Shown one piece after another: positions 52,101 through 61,100 of a DNA stretch of 64,000 nucleotides. Under the pieces are notes generated by a model that was not told the DNA's origin, made no database searches, and saw only the letters and a program-made list of their open reading frames with translations. Location: positions 857,294-921,293 of the forward strand of contig ML133495.1 in the NCBI GenBank assembly GCA_003864495.1, written 5' to 3'. Made by a program: the position numbers and the translations under genes. Position 1 is the first letter of the stretch. Every line of letters starts with the position of its first letter. Origin of the DNA: Nemopilema nomurai. Taxonomy: Eukaryota > Cnidaria > Scyphozoa > Rhizostomeae > Rhizostomatidae.

Positions 52101-55100
52101 TGCAATAGCACACACTAGTCTTCAGCAGGCCTTTTTGTCCATGTCAGTAGGCCCATTTGGAGTTAACAAGGATTCGTATATAAGTAAGTTGGTATACTTG
52201 AAGCTGTCGTAGTTTTTTTGTCTGTCACATTGTTTACGAAACATGCAGTGAATTTTGAAATGATAATAGAGGAAACTCAAAGGAAAACTGACAGCAATAG
52301 TTACTACATCTTTTTTACTTTCAGGCCTCAGTAACATTTGCATATGCATACCTGAATGCCTGTTGCACGGCCCGATTCCTCTGTTTTTTTTACAAGGAAG
52401 AACAAGTTAACAAAGACGCGAAATTTAGGATGATTAAAACATTTTTTCTTTTTCGAATAGAAAATTAATGACAAATGTTCTTCTCATTGTCCGATTATTA
52501 AAACTTGAGAGACCCTGAAATGCTCAATCTTCCGTTTTTTCTCAAATATTCAATGCTTTGTATTGAAGCTATATTTAATGGTTTTGCCCTCATGTTTTCA
52601 AGGCCTGAACGCAAGGGTTCAACGACGTGTTTTTGAGTGGGGAAATGGTCAACCCGCCCTGTTCTCTTATTGGACGAGAGGGCGACCGAATACCGTCAGT
52701 TGGCTGAAAAAGGAATGCGCTGTGCTGAAAAGCGCTGACTTCGGTTCCTGGACCGACGTGGGTTGTTACTACTCCAATGGCTTTGTATGCCAACGCTCAA
52801 AAGGTACGACCCCTTCTTGGCTCTGCTTCAATACCATTTTGCTGCAAGTTTCTTTAATGTTTTAAAGGAATTACCAGAACGAATTCTATACATTGAAAGA
52901 ACTAAAAAGAAAAATTAACACAAGCACCTTGGATGTGGTGGAGAATTGTTCATACTCGAAGCACACATGTTCTGATGTCGGTTAGAGACATATTAAACAC
53001 CCGTCAGAAGAACTCTGTATTTAAGATGTCTTGCGAGGTACATCACCCGCTTCAAAGGCTAATATCTTTGCTTTGTTGTATTTTCCCAAAATAACTAAAT
53101 TGCGCATTGCTATAAATCCTGTCTAGGTTCTGCCACTTCAAAGCAGTTCGTAGTTAAGGCATACTTTCCTATTAAACTGATTTTTGTTGAGAGATGCATT
53201 TGTTTTTTCCAGGTTTTCCAAATGCAACTACTACTACAGGTAAGCGTGAGTTATGCCTTATTTTCGGTTAGAGTTGTCATTTGATTGTTATTTTAAATAT
53301 TCAACGCAATCATTAAAACATTTGCTAGTAAGAAACACGCACAGAGTAATAGGACAATGGGATAGTTTCTAAGGCGAATTTCAGTTTGAGCTGTTTTTGG
53401 AATTTCAATACGTAAAAACGTGTTATGAATTTCAATGCCTATCAATGAGTTTTGTTTCTTGCCACAGAAAACAAATGTCAATTTCTGTGATAGTGCAGGC
53501 ATGGCATGTGAATTCGTTTTTTGCTTTATATAATTATATTTTCCAGGGACAAAAAGTCTAGTGTCAAGTCGGTATTCCTTGGCGGCTTATGGGTGTCCTT
53601 TAGGAACAAAGTTAAAAATATTGTCAGCTGTTTTTGGCAACTTGCCGTCGTGTCCATACCGAGATATGTCAGCAAAGGTCGAGAGTCTGTGTGCTGACCG
53701 GAGGAGGTACTGCTCATTCTACGTCAGAGCACTCCATTTTAATCACTCATGCTCCTCCTCCCGGCTAGAACTGAGAACGACGTATACTTGCATAAATGGT
53801 AAGTGATTCCTTGGCGGTATGTTGTATATGACCGTTTTGGTTTACTGCTTGCGATGGGGCAGCTTCTTCACAAGCTGAACCAAATCCGGATGCTCAGCCT
53901 GTCGTCAAAAAATACATTTTGTTGCTCAAACTTGCAGATACAGATTTCAATGATGAAAGTGGCTGCGATAATTCTTGGTCGTCCCATCATGGAAGCAGCT
54001 ACTGTTACAAACTGAACCAGCATAAGAAAACATGGGCCAATGCAAGTGCCTACTGCAAAGCACGTGGAGCAGAGCTTGTCTCTATTCACTCAAGGTATCA
54101 ACTGGCACATTTTCGTTTGTAAAACAACCTACAAATTCACTTCATTTACGTTTTTGAACAACCTACAAATTCACTTCATTTACGTTTTTGAACAACCTAC
54201 AAACTCACTCCATCTGTGTTGTGAACCACCTACAATCTAGATTTCTATGCCAAGGTCGAAGTTGAAGTCGTTTGGAAGACAAAATATCAGCAAAGAGTAA
54301 GAATCAGATTGAGTACAGAATGACGTACATAGCCTTGCTTAGGTAGATCAGTCAGAAAAGCGAGCGCCGAGTGAATATTGTTAATTTAGTCGGCCAGTTA
54401 CGCAACACTACGACGGTGTCTGCGATCAGATCAGGGTAAAAACTGATGATGGTCTGCCTAAGAAGATTGAAATAATTATGCACTGAAAGTGTATCTTAAT
54501 GTTTCAGCTTTTTAAACAGCAGCTAGTATGTGAACCTTTAGCTTCTTTCTGGTGTGTGGCACTGTATGTGAAATTTCTTTTTAGCTCGCCGGTATAATCT
54601 TCCTATTAATTTAATAGAGGGTTTGTTATCCTTCTTGATTATCGTTCTTCAACAATAACAATTGAATTGACTTTGTTTTACTTAGGTATGACAACCTGTA
54701 CATGACATCATTGCTGATCGATTCGTTTGAACTTGGAAGTTTTTGGACTGGCCTAAACGACCTCAAATTGCGAGGGAACTATGAATGGTCAGATGGGTCA
54801 CCAGTCAAGTACACCAACTGGTACAACGGACAGCCTGATGATGCGACAAGACGAGGAAGTTGCGTGAAGGCCACCTTGAATCAGGGCTACCGTGGTTTTG
54901 TCTCCTGGTCCGATGATACTTGCTCAACACTGAACCAATTCGTCTGCAAAAAGTTAAAAGGTAAGCTTGTTCGCTGTAGGGGCAAAACTTCTAGAGTTGC
55001 CAAAAGTATATTCAAAATGCCTGATTCATTTCAACCCTTTCTCGTGATTTCGCTCGCTTAAGGTTAAGCAGTGGTAAAATTTTTCTCAATCTTCCACATT

Positions 55101-58100
55101 TTTCTCAATGCCATTTCTATTTCAATGCCATGCTACGTTTGACGTTTTTAATACGAAAATGGTGGCAGCAAAAATGAGTGTTTTAATGCGTTATTTAAAT
55201 TTCTATGCCACGTAGCAATACTACCAGAAGTTCTATCACGTATGTTGAAAGGACAACATAAATCAGGCATTTTAGACGTTTTCCCACCATGTTCCATTGT
55301 TCATCCGAGTTTTTCTTCTCTTTATAGCATCTGCAACCACACCAAAACCTTTGGTAACGCAAGGTAACTTTTTGAACTGGCTCGTGCGAATCATATTCTA
55401 AAGAACTGAAGGAGAGGCCATGGCCTTTTGTATCATTAACTTTCTTCCACCTTGTTTGTTCTTGCGAATTCTCAAATTTTAATCAAAAGAGCATTTAATT
55501 TGCGAAAGGGTTAAGCATGTTATGCATATGATAGCTATCTATATCAAGAAATGATTGCAATTGATGGTTATATGAATATGAAATAGATGTGCGCTCCAAA
55601 GATTCATATGTATGTCCGGTTTTTTGGATTTGTTTGATATTTCCATTGGGATTTTTCATAATTATTTAGTAAGATATTTCAATCTTCGCTGTCTGTCAAC
55701 CCAAAAATGCCTCAAAATGGAGGTGTTTGATATATATATATCATTCAATAGAATGGACTTTTACATCTCAAGTAATAATGAAAAGAGATCCACAGGCCCA
55801 TTTGGGAGACTACTGTGTATTGTGTTGTCTCATCAGCTTGGTGATGGTTCAATATGTGAAAAATCATATGTTGTGCATCTAGTTTTTTAAACTTTTTCGT
55901 TTCAGTGACTAACAACACTTGTCTCCCTGGTTGGTTCCAATACCGCGATAGCTGTTACCAGTTCTCCAGTAGTAAGTGAGTAACAGCGAAGTATATTTTG
56001 TCATCGACTACTTTGTTGGTTTAGGGGGTGACACTGACTTTCTTCCAAAATGTTCTCCAAAGGGCGGGACTTGACTGTATTTCACTCCATCTGTCAAAAT
56101 TGTTTAAGACAGCCACACAATTTTAAAGCATCCACAAATTTTAGCTGAAATGTTCATTAGCTGGTAGGAAACTTTCTTTTGCAGTTGAAAATTTGTCGGT
56201 TCTAGCATATGTTATTACTATGTACCTTTTAGAAGAAACTGTGTTTGAACCAGCCTAGAGATTTTCTTACAGAGAGGTGTTTTATTTAGCAAAATCAGGC
56301 CTGAGTTTCTTTTAAGGCAGTTTCTTTAACACAATTATGCTCGTCTTCAAGCCACTCTCGTTGATTGTAGTTTTCGTAGGCCACAGGTATTGTCACATTT
56401 AACAAGTCGAATCTCTTCGACAGCGCCACATGGGCTGATGCCAGGGTCATATGCAATCGGCAAAGTGCAATCCTTGCTACCATCAACTCCATTGATGAGA
56501 ACGAGGCTGTCTTCAATTTCCTGGTCAACTCCTCATTGGACTCGGCCTGGATCGGCCTGCAGGACATGGCTGTCTTCAAGGGCCAGCAATGGGTGGACGG
56601 ATCGCCAGTCAAGTTCGTGCGCTGGGATTCCGGACAACCGGACAGCAACATGGGCCAACAGGCGTGCACTGTTATGGCCAGTAATGGGTTTTGGAGAGAT
56701 AATAACTGCCACTCCAAGCACAATTACATCTGCAAGGCGAATGTTGGTATGTATTCAAGCTATTGAATGAAACCATGTTTGGTGTCTAGTTGAATTGGTT
56801 CGGGCCCACGTGTTTAACCAGGCGCTTGTCTGGCTAAGGAGGGTCATATGTATAGTTAACTATGAAGAAATAGCTGTGGAAATCACATAAACAGGCAACC
56901 CTTAGAATACTGCTGTCGTCCATCGGGGTGCTTTCTGTTCTCGCCATTGCCATGTAAATGATTTTCCCTCGGCGATCGTATCGTGCTGTGTTTCTTGTTT
57001 CATGCCGTTGCCTTGCTCATCGGGTCACTTTGAATGCTTTAGGTAAAGCGAAATACGTGTCCACCATGAAGCCATTTACGTTGCCAGTAACGCCAACTGC
57101 GAATCTGAAGTATTGTCCTTCTGGATGGGTGTGGTCGCCAAGCACAAAGAATTGCTACTACTTCAGTAATAGAACGCATTTCGAAACGTGGACCATGGCC
57201 AGGTCATTTTGTCGTGGACAGGGTGGCGACTTGACTAGTATCGACTCGAGCACTGAGCAGGCGTATTTGGAACCATTCATACTGACTTTTCTGCAGAAAA
57301 ATGCCTGGGTAGGGCTCAGCGATTTGGATTCTGAATCCGGATGGGTGTGGTCAAATGGGAAACCGGCTGTTTATTTTAACTGGGACGCTGGCCAGCCGGA
57401 CGACTGGCATCAAATGGAGGACTGCGTCATTATGACGCGTTCAGGTAAATGGAGTGACATGAACTGCGGGGACACGCGTTCTTTTATTTGCGAAAGGTCC
57501 AACAATACAGTGGTGAATCCTCCGACGGTGGCACCTACTGCAGGCCCGGTTAAAGGATATTGTGAAGCCGGTTGGTTGCATTACCGGAATAAATGTTACA
57601 AAATTGTCAATGACGAAAGCTTACCCTGGCAAGGGGCAAGAAATGCTTGCATTGCAGAAGATGTCGCTGGGAAAAGCGGGGACCTCGTTTCTATTCATTC
57701 CTCACTTGAGAATGCCTTTTTGTTCAGCCAGATGAAAGGAATGCACTCGAAACTTTCCATCGGTTTTAACGATATTCAAAGCGAGGGTAGGTTCCGCTGG
57801 TCGGATCAAAGTAACCCGGATTACACAAATTGGTATGCAAGACAGCCGGACAATTACTGGGCTGGTGAAGACTGCACTGAAATGTGGCCGTTTTCTGTGC
57901 ACAAAGGAAAGTGGAACGATGTGCCTTGTGACATAGGACGGGGCTACATATGCCAAAAGGACGCATCGGCAGTTAAGCAACCAACACCTACCCCTTCTAA
58001 GAATAGCTGCCCTGCTGGGTATTCGCTGTACGGGGGTAATTGCTACAGCTTCAAGAAGCAATTGATGACGTGGGATGAAGCTGCCGCCTTTTGCCGGAAA

Positions 58101-61100
58101 GAAGATGCTAGTTCCGATCTTCTCAGCATCCACAACCCCTACGAATCAGGTTCGTTACAGCTTATCGACGTTATATTCAACTCTGACCCTTTTTAAGGTT
58201 TCGAAGCTACTCTTGATCAGTGTAATGACGTCTCCTTTTGAAGCTCCTTTTAGAAAGCATTTCGAAGTTTTACACTGGCTATGCACTTCAAAACCATTTT
58301 GGAGTTGCCTTTCAGAGCCACGTTGAGTAAAGATATACAGGAAAATATATAAATGAATTCTGATATCTATTTCTGATCTTTGGAACCCAAATCAAAGTTG
58401 CCTTGTATTGTACCTCTATTCTTTTTCAGTATGTTCTATAAAACGAGTTGCTGTTTTCTTTTTAGTTTTCTTTAAAATGACAGCTTACCTTTTGTCTTAG
58501 CATACGTATTGAGCCACATGGGTGAGTACACAAATCGTCTTTGGATTGGTCTGCATCGCCCTCAAAATGAAACTGTGTTTCGATGGTCGGACAGTCAACC
58601 TCTGGACTACACAGAGTGGTCGACATACCCGGCTCGGCGAATGCTTCATCTGCGATCGTGCGTCCACTCACTGTACAACAGCAGGAATGCTGGATTTTGG
58701 GTCGACAGTAACTGCACAGCCAAGTTCCCATTTGTCTGCAAAATAACGAAAGCTGATCGGGAAGTCGTCCCAGAACACCCAGGAACTTGTCCTAAGAATT
58801 GGATCAAGCGAGATAAGTATTGTTACTTAATAAAGAACAGTTACTATGGTACAAGATCGTGGCCTGAAGCACGCCAGCAGTGCCTGAACGAGGGTGCAGA
58901 TTTGGCGAGTATTCATAGCGCTGGCGAACAGATCTTCCTCTATGAAGCTGCAAGCAAAGGTAGAAAGAACTGTTGGATTGGGCTGAACGACAGGCAACGA
59001 GAGAAGCATATGGTTTGGAGTGACAAGACCCCTCTTGACTTTGATAACTGGGAAGGAAGGGAACCGAACGACAATGCAGGAGCTGAAAACTGCATTGAAA
59101 TGCTTTATCTTAGTGGTAAATGGAATGACCAGAGGTGCTCATCTTATCATGGCTACATTTGCAAAAAAGAGATAGGTCAGTGTTTCTTGCTGCCTTGTGG
59201 GAAGTAGTTTTAGGAACCTTTCAATTTGACCGTGAAAGTAATCGTAAAGACATTTGCTGAGAATATTGTTTTGGGAGTAAAATACATAACAACGAAAGCT
59301 CGTTGTCAGGACTGTTATCATTTCCGGTTGGTTTTTCATGCTCTACAATTTCTTCTACTGCTTAAACTCTATTCTCTTGGTGGAATTATAACTAGACTTG
59401 ATCACCTCTACACTGGTTGCAGTATGCTCACTTTCTCTTGTGCACGTCAGCAGTTCTTATCCTTGATCTGTGGGGGGTTGTCGTTCAGTTAACGTACAGT
59501 TTCACTTCCTTTATAGCTTCACAATTATTATTGATAATTCGGTTTTTAGATGTGAAAATGGTTTAGATGTTGTCAGCAGGCTTTGGGAGGTATTCTACTA
59601 GAGTTCAGTAAAAAATTCTCTATTTTAGGCTGCGATGCTGCGTTGGGGATGGAAAGTAGAAACATAACAGATGAACAGATTATCGCCTCAAGTGTTCTAG
59701 GCAGCAATTTCGCACCCAATGCACGATGGAATGGAGGATCGGCATGGTGTGCTGGTGTAAATGATCAAAACCAATTTATTCAGGTGGATTCCCTTCAACT
59801 GTATTTGCTAAATTGGCTCAAAAATGCTTCTAGGAAGCCAAGTAGGATTCGTGTTCAGAGCTTTACGTTTAGCCCACAGCATTATTTTTCCCAAAGCCAA
59901 AATACATTAACAAGGCCAATATTTATTAGCCAGGTGCTTTAATCTTTCAGCTGAAAGAACTAATTTGTGTTTCACTATTTAGCTAAGTCTATCGCTTTGC
60001 GCTGTATTTTGACCAACGGATCTACTTCCTAGGTCGATTTGGGCGAGATAAAACGAGTAACACGAATCGGCACCCAAGGCTTCTCTCGGAACTACGTGCT
60101 CTCGTTCAGACTGAGATATTCTGATGATGGAAAGTCATGGAATATATACAGAATCGAGGGAGAGGATGCCATTCTTCCTGCAAATCGAGCATCGTTTACG
60201 TCTAATGGCGTGAAACTCGACACGCCAGTCGACGCGAGGTTCTTGAAGATAGTCCCTCTAACTTGGAAGTACGCCATTTGCATGAGATTGGAGTTCTACG
60301 GATGCAACTTTGGTATGGATTCTTTATGTTTTGTCTGCCATTTGTGTTTTCGCGTTTCAGGAAAGATAATAAAAATGACAAGCAGTGTATCATATGAGTA
60401 CGACAAGACTGTGAGTTGGTCCTTCTTGTTTCTTTAATCCAGTTAAATTTTGTATAGTCCTTTTTTAACCAGGTATATCTCCTTGCTCTAGCTTTCATTT
60501 CCGTATATGACGTAAGAGTTTCTGGCTCGCCACAGCTTTCTGTCGCTTATCTTCGTAACAGCTTGGCTGCATTATCATTTCCCTTTGTCTTTTGGTGTTT
60601 GCTCTTTGACCCATTTCCTGATACTCCTAAGTATGTTGGTCTTTGTCTTCCTCTCTCCTCGAATACATTCAATGAGAATCAAATGCTCCAACCCTTCTTT
60701 GCTCATTATGTACCTTGAAAATATGACTGTACGTTAATGGAAAAAACTGTTTCTTTTTCTGTTAATTAACATGAAGGCTATTTTTGCAGTTTGTATGCAA
60801 CCCCTTGGATTGGAGTCAGGAAAAATACGCAATTTTGAGATGAAAGCTTCGTCTAGTGCTCTTGCTCATGAAGCCTACGATGCAAGGTTCAGGAAACCAA
60901 ATGGCCAAGGGTGGTGTGCTAAGGTATTGCCTTTTGGATCATTTTTGTGATGTTACATCTCCTATTATCATCCCACCCAATGCTCCAACCCACTCTGAAA
61001 ATGTATTCATCGGCATAGGGTTTTCTGCTTTTTACTGCTAGCAACGTGATTTCTTGACCCTTTTTGTAGATTTTTTAAGCCGTCAATAGTTTTACTCCAT

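Noticed and set aside
56295..56723. 142-residue minus-strand ORF over CTLD7
   Set aside because: Antisense shadow of a conserved coding exon with GT-AG borders on the plus strand.
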